From contig JACQFT010000082.1 in the NCBI GenBank assembly GCA_016199925.1, forward strand, positions 1-64,000: a stretch of DNA of 64,000 nucleotides. The letters are read 5' to 3'. Positions 26,995-36,011 of the stretch are shown in pieces. Origin of the DNA: Opitutia bacterium. GTDB lineage: Bacteria > Verrucomicrobiota > Verrucomicrobiia > Opitutales > Opitutaceae. The position numbers and the translations under genes are program-made. The notes under the pieces are model-generated. The model was not told where the DNA came from. It ran no database searches and worked only from the letters and a program-made list of their open reading frames with translations. The number at the start of each line of letters is the position of its first letter. Position 1 is the first letter of the stretch.

Positions 26995-29253
26995 TCAGGG
27001 TTTCGCGGGCCCCGGCGCGGCCGCGGGCGCCTCGGCGGGCGCGGGACGCACCTGCCAGAAGTAGCGCGGCTTGCCGTCGGCGCCGGGATGCTTCGTGGCG
27101 TCCCAGCGAATCCACGCGGCGCCGGCGAGGAGCGCGAGCAGCACGGCGACCAGGACGGTCTGCCGTTTCCGTTTCGCCGCTTCCTTGTCCTCGTAGGGAT
27201 CTTCGAGGGAAAGCTTGGCGCCGGGCGGTTTCACGGCGAGATCGGTGAGCGCGCTGCCGAAGGGAAGGTTGATCATGACGCGGCCGTTGATGGCCCAGCC
27301 GTTGGCGTCGAGGATCGGCCCGAGCGTGCGCTGGCGCAGCTTGAGGAACGCGATGACGACCGCGGGGAGCGAGATCGCCAGCACGACGGCGACGAGCATC
27401 AGCGGGATCTGCCACAGGTGCAGCTCGGCCAGTTTCGCGGTCACGGTGGCCAACGCTCCGCCGATGGCCCCGACGGCGACGCCCAATGCCGCGACGACGC
27501 CGACATCAAGTTTCTTGGGCGGCGGCGCCGGCGGCAGGGCGGCCTGCACGGCGCTGTGGGCGACGGCCGTCGCGGCGGCGTCGACCGCCTTGTCCGCGGC
27601 TTTCCCGAGCCGGTCGTTCGACGCCGCGTCGGCGGCGGCGGCCCGCTTGGCGACCAGCTCGTCAATCAGGCGGATGAACTTCTTGTAGGGCGACCAAAAC
27701 GCCTGGCCGAGGCTGATCGGGTTGTCCACCAGGCTGGCGACGACGGCGTCCCAGTCGCGGCCCTGGCGGTCGTAGAAAATCCCGTGCCGGCCGACAAACA
27801 GGTAGTCGCTCGCTCCCTGGGTGAAGCCGGCGGCGATCGTCATCGTCGTTCCGCCGGGCCGGGTGCAGGTGCAATACGCGAGGTAAATCTTGCTCATCGC
27901 CGCGAGCGGATTCGGGCCGTCGACGCGGACACATAGCTCCGTGCTGCGATTGTCGAGGTAGAGCGTGCCGGCCTGAAAAATCGCCCAGCGGTCGCGCGAA
28001 TAGAAGTCGGCGAAGTTGACGAAATTGTGCAACAGCGTGCGGAGGTCGCGGTAGTAGTGGGCCAGGCGGTCGACGTCGCCGATCGCCTTGAACTCGGGCT
28101 CGAGCGCCCGGTCCCGCGCGACGAGCACCGCGAGCGCCGCGCGGCCGGTGCCGGCGAGGATTTCCTTGATGCGCGGGAGGCCGAGTGGCTCGACGACGCT
28201 GCCGGTCTTGCCGCCGAGCCACGTCTCGTAGGCGGCGAACTTGGCGTTGAGCGCAAGCCAGTCGGCCTCGGTGAGCGAAGTCCGCGCGGCACCGAGCACG
28301 GGCGTGACGGTGGCGCGGTGCAACGCGGCGAGCGCGGCGGCCCACGCGGGATTCACGGCGTCGAGCAGCGGGAGCGGTTTGCCCGCCTCGACGCGCGCGA
28401 GGGGAAAGCCGGCGATCTCGTCGGCGGTAATCTTCAGGTCGCCGGCGGCGATCGCGAGGTATTCGCTCTCGCTGCGATTGAGCGCGGCGGTCGCGCGGGC
28501 GTCGAACGCGGCGAGCCGGCAGCGGCCGAAATAGTCGTCCACCTTCGCGCGCACGGCCTGCAGCGCCGCGACGGCGCCGGACGTCGCCGCGCCGAGCACG
28601 GCGAGGTCCGTTCGTCCGCTCTGCGCCACCCAGGCGTCGTAGGCGGCGAGCTCGGCAAAGAACGCGTCGATCTTTTCCGCCGTGACGCCGGTCGATCCGG
28701 TGCGGTCGGCCGCACCGCCGAGGCACGCGACGATCTCTTGGATAAGCGCCTGGACGGCGGGGTCGTCGGTCGCTTCGGGCGGGATGACGCCGTCGCCATT
28801 GAGCGGGCTGGCCGCGAAAATCTGCGCGGTGTTGCTGGTGTCGGGTGCCGAGATGGTCGCGGCGTCGGGCCGGCCGAGGTTGGCGAGAATCTGTTGCGCG
28901 GAGGCGAGGATGATCCGGCCGTCCGGGGTGGAGGCGTCGATCGCGGCGAGCGGGAGGGCGGCATCGCCCCGGAGGAGGTCGCCCGGCTCTTTCAAGCGGG
29001 CGGCGGCCCACTTGATGGCGGCCAGCAACTCCGGCACGCGGATGCGGCCGTCGCCATCGGTGTCGATGAGTCCAAGCGTCTTCTCGTCGAGCTCGAGTCC
29101 CTTGACCGGGCAGCTCAGGGCAACCCAGAGTTTCTGGTCGAGGTGTTCCAGGTGCCGCAAGTCGGCGCCGCGCTCGAGGGCGACTTGGTCGAGTCCGCCG
29201 GTGCGGAAAAATTTCCAAACGTGGGAGTTGGCCGGCCGGATGTCGTGCGTCAT
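26995..29253 (-). CDS. large EF-hand-containing hypothetical protein with C-terminal TM segments
   Basis: IDTDGDGRIRVPELLAAIKW (EF-hand loop), LNGDGVIPPEA, two C-terminal hydrophobic segments. Confidence 0.75.
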   Translation of the reverse strand: MTHDIRPANSHVWKFFRTGGLDQVALERGADLRHLEHLDQKLWVALSCPVKGLELDEKTLGLIDTDGDGRIRVPELLAAIKWAAARLKEPGDLLRGDAALPLAAIDASTPDGRIILASAQQILANLGRPDAATISAPDTSNTAQIFAASPLNGDGVIPPEATDDPAVQALIQEIVACLGGAADRTGSTGVTAEKIDAFFAELAAYDAWVAQSGRTDLAVLGAATSGAVAALQAVRAKVDDYFGRCRLAAFDARATAALNRSESEYLAIAAGDLKITADEIAGFPLARVEAGKPLPLLDAVNPAWAAALAALHRATVTPVLGAARTSLTEADWLALNAKFAAYETWLGGKTGSVVEPLGLPRIKEILAGTGRAALAVLVARDRALEPEFKAIGDVDRLAHYYRDLRTLLHNFVNFADFYSRDRWAIFQAGTLYLDNRSTELCVRVDGPNPLAAMSKIYLAYCTCTRPGGTTMTIAAGFTQGASDYLFVGRHGIFYDRQGRDWDAVVASLVDNPISLGQAFWSPYKKFIRLIDELVAKRAAAADAASNDRLGKAADKAVDAAATAVAHSAVQAALPPAPPPKKLDVGVVAALGVAVGAIGGALATVTAKLAELHLWQIPLMLVAVVLAISLPAVVIAFLKLRQRTLGPILDANGWAINGRVMINLPFGSALTDLAVKPPGAKLSLEDPYEDKEAAKRKRQTVLVAVLLALLAGAAWIRWDATKHPGADGKPRYFWQVRPAPAEAPAAAPGPAKP

Positions 29254-29453
29254 GGGAATGCAGCAGCTTCGCTGGGGTGGGTGGGCGGTGCGATTGCCGC
29301 GCAAAACGCGGCCCCACGCAAATCCCAATCTCCCCGCCGGCCGGGGATTCCGTCTGCCGCAGGAGAACGCCCACCCGGCGTTCGGCAATTTCCACGAGGC
29401 TTTCGGCAAACCATGCACTGGACGGACCCGCCCTTCGGTGCGATACTGCAGGC

Positions 29454-29903
29454 ATGAAAACCTTCCTCGTGCCGGTCGATTTCTCGTCGGTGACGGAAGC
29501 CGTCATCGACTCCGCCGTCGGTTTCGCGCGGGCTTTTGCGGGCAGGGTCGTGTTGCTCCACGTCGTGCAGCCGCCGGTGATCGTCACCGGCGAATACGCG
29601 CTGCCGGTCGAGGTGATGCAGGACGCCATGACCGCCGGCGAGAACTCCGCCAAGGTGGAACTCGCCGAATACCACGGGCGGCTCCGCGACGCCGGCCTCG
29701 ATTGCTCGGTCGCTGTCCGTCACGGTCCTCCGGTGGAAGTCATCCACGAAGAAGCCACCGAGACGAAAGCCGACTACGTCATCATGGGCTCCCACGGCCA
29801 CGGCAAACTCTACGACTTCCTCGTCGGCAGCACGGCGAGCGGAGTTTTGAAGAAAGCCAAGTGCGGCGTGATCATCATCCCGCCAACGAACAAGGCGCCC
29901 TAA
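29454..29903 (+). CDS. universal stress protein (UspA family)
   Basis: KTFLVPVDFSSVTEAVIDSAVGFAR...ADYVIMGSHGHGKLYDFLVGSTASGVLKKAKCGVIIIP. Confidence 0.92.
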   Translation: MKTFLVPVDFSSVTEAVIDSAVGFARAFAGRVVLLHVVQPPVIVTGEYALPVEVMQDAMTAGENSAKVELAEYHGRLRDAGLDCSVAVRHGPPVEVIHEEATETKADYVIMGSHGHGKLYDFLVGSTASGVLKKAKCGVIIIPPTNKAP

Positions 29904-30487
29904 ATCCGGAAGATCCGCTGCACGGTCCACCCCAGCGCCACCGCGGCGATGAGGACCGACCCCGGCACCAGCACGCGCCGCCGGTAGTCCTCGCGTCCGC
30001 GCGCCCAGCCGAGCACCGCAAACGCCAGCGCCAGCACCGCGAGTTGGCCGGCCTCGACGCCGCCGTTGAAACACAGCAGCGCCGGCCCGAGCGTCGCCCC
30101 GGCAACGCCCAGCTCCGTCAGCGCGCTCGCGAAGCCGAGTCCGTGCAGCAGCCCGAAACCGAACACCACGGCGACGCGCGCCCGCCCGAGCGCGCGCTGC
30201 CGGAGATTTTCCACGCCCACCCACACGATCGACAGCGCGATCAGCGGCTCGACGATCCGCGGCGACACGCTGACGACGCCAAACGCCGCGAGCGCGAGGG
30301 TCAGCGTGTGCGCTGCGGTGAACGCCGTCACCTGCACGAGCAGCGGGCGCCAGTGCGGCGCGAACAAAAACAGCCCGAGCACAAACAGCATGTGGTCGTA
30401 GCCCTGTGGCAGGATGTGCTTGAACCCGAGCCAAAGATAGCTCCAGGCCTCGGCGAACGAGAATGCTAGCGGCAGGGGCGCAAACAC
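29900..30487 (-). CDS. HupE/UreJ-family membrane protein; start uncertain (GTG at 30487 proposed)
   Basis: GFKHILPQGYDHMLFVLGLFLFAPHWRPLLVQVTAFTAAHTLTLALAAFG. Confidence 0.8.
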   Translation of the reverse strand: MFAPLPLAFSFAEAWSYLWLGFKHILPQGYDHMLFVLGLFLFAPHWRPLLVQVTAFTAAHTLTLALAAFGVVSVSPRIVEPLIALSIVWVGVENLRQRALGRARVAVVFGFGLLHGLGFASALTELGVAGATLGPALLCFNGGVEAGQLAVLALAFAVLGWARGREDYRRRVLVPGSVLIAAVALGWTVQRIFRI

Positions 30488-30638
30488 GCCGGCCAGTGCG
30501 GCATGATTTTCCGTCGGTGTCGATTTCGTGTTGCCCGCCGCCCGCGCGCTCCGCTCCCCTCCAAGCTTGCCGCCGCGCGCCGCTTTCGTTTCGCTGCCCC
30601 GTTTTCCGCTCCCGGCCCACCGTCCACTTCCTTTTCCT

Positions 30639-31370
30639 ATGAACCGAGAAATCCACCAGTGGCACAGTCCGCGCCTCGACAAAAACATGGAGGTCGCCGT
30701 TTACGGCCATCACGGCTTCGCGCTCCTGATGTTTCCCACCGCGGCCGCCGACTACCTCGAATACGAGCGCTTCCACGTCATCGCCGCCCTCGCGCCGTTC
30801 ATCGACTCCGGCCAGGTGAAAGTTTTCTCGATCAACTCCATCAACTCCGAGAGCTGGCTCAACCGCGAGATGCACCCGCGCCACAAGGCCGTCCGCCATG
30901 GCCAGTTCAACGACTACGTGACGGCCGAGGTCGTGCCCTTCATCCACACGCACTGCCACGGCCCGTTGCCCATCATCACCGCCGGCGCCTCGTTCGGCGC
31001 GCTCCACGCCGCCAACCATCTCTTCCGCCGCCCCGATCTCTTCGACGGCTGCATCGCGATGTCGGGCAGCTACGACCTCAAGGATTACACCGACGGTTAT
31101 TGGGACCAGGACGTGTATTTCAACTCGCCCCTCGACTACCTGCCCGGCCTCGACGACGACACGCAGCCCACGCTCCTCCGCGCGAAGCCGCACCTTCATT
31201 TCATCTCCGGCCAGGGCGCCTACGAAAAACCGTCGTCGTCCGTCGACATCGGCCGCGTGCTCGGCCGCAAAGGCATCCCGCACGAGATCGACCTCTGGGG
31301 CTACGACGTGGACCATGACTGGCCCTGGTGGCGCAAAATGCTCCCGCACTGCCTCGGGACAAAATTCTGA
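30639..31370 (+). CDS. esterase family protein (alpha/beta hydrolase)
   Basis: MNREIHQWHSPRLDKNMEVAVYGHHGFALLMFPTA...ITAGASFGALHAANHLFRRPDLFDG. Confidence 0.85.
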   Translation: MNREIHQWHSPRLDKNMEVAVYGHHGFALLMFPTAAADYLEYERFHVIAALAPFIDSGQVKVFSINSINSESWLNREMHPRHKAVRHGQFNDYVTAEVVPFIHTHCHGPLPIITAGASFGALHAANHLFRRPDLFDGCIAMSGSYDLKDYTDGYWDQDVYFNSPLDYLPGLDDDTQPTLLRAKPHLHFISGQGAYEKPSSSVDIGRVLGRKGIPHEIDLWGYDVDHDWPWWRKMLPHCLGTKF

Positions 31371-31374
31371 GAAT

Positions 31375-31881
31375 ATGAAACTTGTCACCTTACTCTTACT
31401 CCTGACCTCTACGACGATTGCCGCGCCTTACTCCAAGAGCATTGTTTACGTGCTAGAGCAACTGCGGCAGGATAAAGACCCAGACAAAAATCTCTCGTTC
31501 ATTGGCGGCTGTGCCGTCGGCTATGGCGGAACCCCCGGAACTTTTTTTCTGCTGCACGCATTTATCCTGAACCGGGCGTCGCGAGATGACTTGCTGAAAA
31601 TGCTGAGCGACCACAGCCCGGCCGTGCGTTTGATGGCAGCGAAGGTCTTAATCCACTCTGAACGCTATGAGTCAGATGCCAAAGAAGCAGACCGATTGCT
31701 TGGCGATTCCGCCAAAGTCGAGGTGGCCGAGTTTGGCTGCATCGTCGAAACAATGCCAGTTGGAGAGGCTGTGCGGCGATTGAAGACCAATAAGAATTTT
31801 CTTGGCGATAGCTCAAGCTATCAGCTCACCGACGAACCAACGCCCGTCGAGCCACCGCCGCCATCGAAACTGGGCAAGTAG
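31375..31881 (+). CDS. secreted hypothetical protein, HEAT-like
   Basis: Signal peptide MKLVTLLLLLTSTTIAAP; 168 aa; local GC visibly lower. Confidence 0.6.
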   Translation: MKLVTLLLLLTSTTIAAPYSKSIVYVLEQLRQDKDPDKNLSFIGGCAVGYGGTPGTFFLLHAFILNRASRDDLLKMLSDHSPAVRLMAAKVLIHSERYESDAKEADRLLGDSAKVEVAEFGCIVETMPVGEAVRRLKTNKNFLGDSSSYQLTDEPTPVEPPPPSKLGK

Positions 31882-31932
31882 TCCGAGTTGATTGCCTGCG
31901 CGATGGTGAGATATCTCTCAGAGGACATTGCA

Positions 31933-32433
31933 ATGTCCGACCTCCTCATCCGCCTCACCAAGCGCGCGCCGAGCGACTACGTGCTGACATGCGTCCGCGC
32001 CGACGGCTCGACGACGACGCAGCGCACGCACGGTGAATCGGCAAAATCTTTTCCGTTTCACGATCTCACGCATTTCGCCGTCGAGACCGTGCTCGGCCAC
32101 CGGCAAGGTTTCTACGGCCTCGTCTGCGACGGCTGGCAGCTCGCGGATTTCACGCAGCCCGGCACGAGCGCACGCCTGCCCGACGCCGCGGTTGCCAACG
32201 AAGCTCTCGTCGGACTTTTCGACGGCGAACGCGCGAGCGGCACCCAGTGGACCGCCGCCGGGTTCAACGACTCGCTCGCGCAATACCTGAAAACCGCCGG
32301 CCGTGCGCCCGCCGCACCGCTGAGCGAGAACGATCTCGCGCGCGTCCGCGCCGAGCACGCACGGCTCGCCGCGCTCTGGCACGCCCTGCCCGTTGGCGGA
32401 ACGCTCGAACTCGCTTACGCCCGCAACCCATGA
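31933..32433 (+). CDS. hypothetical protein
   Basis: MSDLLIRLTKRAPSDYVLTCVRADGSTTTQRTHGESAKSFPFHDLTHFAVETVLG. Confidence 0.7.
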   Translation: MSDLLIRLTKRAPSDYVLTCVRADGSTTTQRTHGESAKSFPFHDLTHFAVETVLGHRQGFYGLVCDGWQLADFTQPGTSARLPDAAVANEALVGLFDGERASGTQWTAAGFNDSLAQYLKTAGRAPAAPLSENDLARVRAEHARLAALWHALPVGGTLELAYARNP

Positions 32434-32496
32434 GCCTCCCGGCGCGTTCCGCGCAATCCGCCACACTTCATGCATCTCACGCCTATTGCACCGCCA

Positions 32497-32600
32497 GGGA
32501 GGGATTCTGCCGGCCAGCAGAATGTCGTCCGTCTTTTTACCCTTCGCGGACCGGACGGAGCCGGTCCCTCCACCCCGGCCAAGCCGAAGCAAGCTTCGGC
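32497..32600 (+). repeat. element A, full copy
   Basis: GGGAGGGATTCTGCCGGCCAGCAGAATGTCGTCCGTCTTTTT...CGGACCGGACGGAGCCGGTCCCTCCACCCC...GCCGAAGC. Confidence 0.8.
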
Positions 32601-32618
32601 AGATCGAACCCCTCGCCC

Positions 32619-33080
32619 ATGAACCCATCCCGCCGCCCGCTCTATTTCGACGACCTCCACGTCGGCGACAAATTCCCCACCGCCAGCGTGACCGTGACCG
32701 AGGCGGAGATCATTGCCTTCGCCCAGCTCTACGACCCGCAGCCGTTCCACACCGATCCCGCCGCAGCGCCCGCGAGCCTGTTCGGCCGGCTCGTCGCGAG
32801 CGGCTGGCACACCGCGGCGCTGACGATGCGGCTGCTCGTGCAGGGCGAGTTCCAACTCGCCGGCGGCTCCGTCGGGCTCGGCGTCGAGAAACTCGAGTGG
32901 CCCCGACCGGTGCTCCCCGGCGACACGTTGACGGTGGTCACCGAGGTGGTGGAGAAACGCCCGTCGAGTTCCAAGCCCGACCGCGGACTCGTGCGGGCGC
33001 GCAGCACGACGTTCAACCAGCGGCAGGAACCGGTGCAGCGCCTGAGCGCCCTCCTGATCGTGCTGTGCCGCCCGGCGTAA
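32619..33080 (+). CDS. MaoC family dehydratase
   Basis: YFDDLHVGDKFPTASVTVTEAEIIAFAQLYDPQPFHTDPAAA...FGRLVASGWHTAALTMRL. Confidence 0.92.
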   Translation: MNPSRRPLYFDDLHVGDKFPTASVTVTEAEIIAFAQLYDPQPFHTDPAAAPASLFGRLVASGWHTAALTMRLLVQGEFQLAGGSVGLGVEKLEWPRPVLPGDTLTVVTEVVEKRPSSSKPDRGLVRARSTTFNQRQEPVQRLSALLIVLCRPA

Positions 33081-33089
33081 CCGTCGCGC

Positions 33090-34658
33090 TTAGTCGCCGA
33101 ACCTGATGCCTTGCGCGAGCGGGAGCGAGTCGGAGTAGTTCACCGTCACGGTCTGCCGGCGCATGTAGGCGCGCCACGCGTCGCTGCCGCTCTCGCGGCC
33201 GCCGCCGGTTTCCTTCTCGCCGCCGAACGCGCCGCCGATCTCGGCCCCGCTGGTGCCGATGTTCACGTTGGCGATGCCGCAGTCGCTGCCGCGCGCCGAG
33301 AGGAATTTCTCCGCCTCGCGCAAATCGGTCGTGAAGACCGCGGAGCTCAGGCCCTGCGGCACACCGTTCTGCATCGCGATCGCGTCGTCAAAATCCCGGT
33401 AGGTCATCACGTAGAGAATGGGTGCAAACGTCTCGTGCTGCACGACGGGCCACTCGTTCTTCGCCTCGATGATGCACGGCGTGACGTAGAGGCCGCCGGG
33501 ATAATTTTTCCCGGAGAGGCGCTCGCCGCCGTAGAGCACGCGGCCGCCGCTCTTTTTCGCCTCGGCGACGGCGTTCATCATGTGCTGCATCGCCATCACG
33601 TCGATGAGCGGCCCCATCAACGTGCCGGGCTGGAGCGGGCTGCCGATCGGCACCTGCTTGTAGGCGGCGAGGAGCGAGTCGATCAGCTCCTGCTTGACCG
33701 CCTCGTGGACGATGATGCGGCGGGTCGTGGTGCAACGCTGGCCGGCTGTGCCGACGGCGCCGAAGAGGATCGCGCGCTTGGCCATCTTCAGGTCGGCGGA
33801 CGGCGCGACGATGATGGCGTTGTTGCCGCCGAGTTCGAGAATGGTGCGGCCGAAACGCTTCGCCACGACTTCGCCGACGCGTTTGCCCATGCGCGTCGAG
33901 CCGGTGGCGGACACGAGCGGGATGCGGCGGTCGTTGGTCATGAGTTCGCCGATCGACGGGCCGTCGCCGATGGCGAGGCAGAAGACCGCCGGATCGACGC
34001 CGCACTCGCGGCAGACCTTCTCCGCGATCTTGAGGCACGCGATGGCGGTGAGCGGGGTTTTCTCCGAGGGCTTCCACAGCGTCGAGTCGCCGCAGACGGC
34101 GGCGAGCGCGCTGTTCCACGCCCAGACGGCGACGGGAAAGTTGAACGCGGAGATGATGCCGACGACGCCGAACGGATGCCACGACTCCATCATGCGGTGG
34201 CCGGCGCGCTCGGAGGCGATGGTGAGGCCGAAGAGCTGGCGCGAGAGGCCGACGGCGTAGTCGCAGATGTCGATCATCTCCTGCACCTCGCCCTCGCCCT
34301 CGGCGAGAATCTTGCCGGCCTCGAGCGAGACGAGCTGGCCGAGCGGCGTCTTGAGTTCGCGCAGGGCGTTGCCGTAACGGCGGATCACTTCGCCTCGCTT
34401 CGGCGCCGGCAAATCACGCCACGTGAGAAAGGCCTCGTGCGCTGCTGCGGCCGCGCGCTCATAGTCGGCGGGCGTCGCTTGCGCGACGCGGCCGATGACG
34501 CTGCCGTCGACGGGCGAACGTTTTTCCAGCACGGCGCCACCGCCGCCCCACTCGCCCCAGAAGACGCCGGGGTTGACGGCCTTGGCGGAGAGGCCGAGTT
34601 GCGGATAGATCGCCTTCACGACGGAGGCGACGGAGTGGGGGGAAGATTTGGTGGCCAT
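33090..34658 (-). CDS. aldehyde dehydrogenase, ALDH7/antiquitin-like (alpha-aminoadipate semialdehyde dehydrogenase candidate)
   Basis: NPGVFWGEWGGGG, FGVVGIISAFNFPVAVWAWNSALA, FGRTILELGGNNAIIV, GTAGQRCTTTRRIIVHEAV. Confidence 0.9.
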   Translation of the reverse strand: MATKSSPHSVASVVKAIYPQLGLSAKAVNPGVFWGEWGGGGAVLEKRSPVDGSVIGRVAQATPADYERAAAAAHEAFLTWRDLPAPKRGEVIRRYGNALRELKTPLGQLVSLEAGKILAEGEGEVQEMIDICDYAVGLSRQLFGLTIASERAGHRMMESWHPFGVVGIISAFNFPVAVWAWNSALAAVCGDSTLWKPSEKTPLTAIACLKIAEKVCRECGVDPAVFCLAIGDGPSIGELMTNDRRIPLVSATGSTRMGKRVGEVVAKRFGRTILELGGNNAIIVAPSADLKMAKRAILFGAVGTAGQRCTTTRRIIVHEAVKQELIDSLLAAYKQVPIGSPLQPGTLMGPLIDVMAMQHMMNAVAEAKKSGGRVLYGGERLSGKNYPGGLYVTPCIIEAKNEWPVVQHETFAPILYVMTYRDFDDAIAMQNGVPQGLSSAVFTTDLREAEKFLSARGSDCGIANVNIGTSGAEIGGAFGGEKETGGGRESGSDAWRAYMRRQTVTVNYSDSLPLAQGIRFGD

Positions 34659-34734
34659 GGGGAAAATCGAATTGTTGTAGGACTGGGTCGCAGACCCCGC
34701 TGATGCCCGCGGGGACGAGGGCCCTCCAAAAAAC

Positions 34735-35817
34735 TCAGGTGCAGTTGCCGCCGTAAACCCGGCCGCCCCATTGGGTGCCGAGAAATTTTTCGAGCGAGAT
34801 GGATTCTTGCTTCACGAAACCGGCGGCGAGCCTGCCCTTCGCGAACAGCTCGAGCACGCCGACGATGCCGGCCGCGGTGGTGAGCTGGATGGCGTTGAGC
34901 TTGCGCCCCGCGACGACCTCGCCGCGCATTTTCTTGATGAAGCTGCGCTGCTTGAGTCCGCCGCCCTTCTCGCTGCCGACGACGCTGACGTAGAACACCA
35001 CGACGTCCGACTCCGTGAGCGGCACTTCCTGGTCGAAGATCTGCGTGACGAGATCCTGGCGCGGCGCGAGGTTGAGGTCCTGGAGGAGGAATTTCATCAG
35101 GTCGCGGTGGCCGGGATAGCGCATCGTCTTGTAATTCAGTTCCTGCACTTTGCCCGCAAACGTCTCGCACATCGTCGCGACGCCGCCGGAGGTGTTGAAC
35201 GCCTCATACTCCGTGCCGTCGATCGTGATGCGCTCCACGCCGTCGAGCGGCAGGGAGGAAATCGGCCGCCCGGCGTGCAGGGCCTCGCCGACTTTGCAAT
35301 ACTCGTTGATCAACCCCGCCGTGCTCCAGCTGAGGTAATACTTCATCTGGTTGCTCGCGTTGAGCGGCAGCGCGCCGACCCGCATCTCGCACTGGCGGAC
35401 ATTCTCGAGCGACGACGCGAGCGAGCCGCCCACGATGTTGATCGCGCCCGGGGCGAGCCCGCACTGCGGCATGAACGTCGCCTTCGATTTCGCCGAGAGG
35501 TCGCGCACAAATTTCGTCGTGTTCACGTCCTCGGACAAATCGAAGTAGCTCACGCCGGCCTGGGCGCACGCGCTCGCGATGGTCTGGTTGAGGAAGAACG
35601 GCAGCGCGTTCACGATGGCGTCCACCCCCGCGACGAACTTCGCGAGCTGCGCGGCGTCCTTGACGTCAACCTGCACGAACTTGGATTTCTTCAGCCCCTT
35701 GAGGTCGATGTTTGCGCGGACGTCAGCGAGGGCGACGCTTTTGCAGAATTTGCTCGATTCGAGGAGAGTGGCGATGGTGCCGCCGATCTTGCCGGCGCCG
35801 ATGATTCCGATCTTCAT
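34735..35817 (-). CDS. saccharopine dehydrogenase family protein
   Basis: MKIGIIGAGKIGGTIATLLESS...VDAIVNALPFFLNQTIASACAQAGVSYFDLSED, MPQCGLAPGAINI. Confidence 0.88.
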   Translation of the reverse strand: MKIGIIGAGKIGGTIATLLESSKFCKSVALADVRANIDLKGLKKSKFVQVDVKDAAQLAKFVAGVDAIVNALPFFLNQTIASACAQAGVSYFDLSEDVNTTKFVRDLSAKSKATFMPQCGLAPGAINIVGGSLASSLENVRQCEMRVGALPLNASNQMKYYLSWSTAGLINEYCKVGEALHAGRPISSLPLDGVERITIDGTEYEAFNTSGGVATMCETFAGKVQELNYKTMRYPGHRDLMKFLLQDLNLAPRQDLVTQIFDQEVPLTESDVVVFYVSVVGSEKGGGLKQRSFIKKMRGEVVAGRKLNAIQLTTAAGIVGVLELFAKGRLAAGFVKQESISLEKFLGTQWGGRVYGGNCT

Positions 35818-36011
35818 GCAATGAGGGTGTTGGGAGTGATACTTCCCGCCGAGTAAACCGCCGCCCGCGCCGTATCCAAGCCTGTTCTCGTGCCGGCCGG
35901 CCGTTCCCGGTGAAAGTAGCGCCCGGCCGCGGCACAGAAGCCGCGCTTACTCCACACACACGCTGTGCTCGCCAAGCCGCGCGCCCCGCCCTAGCAGTTT
36001 CCCCGTCACCC

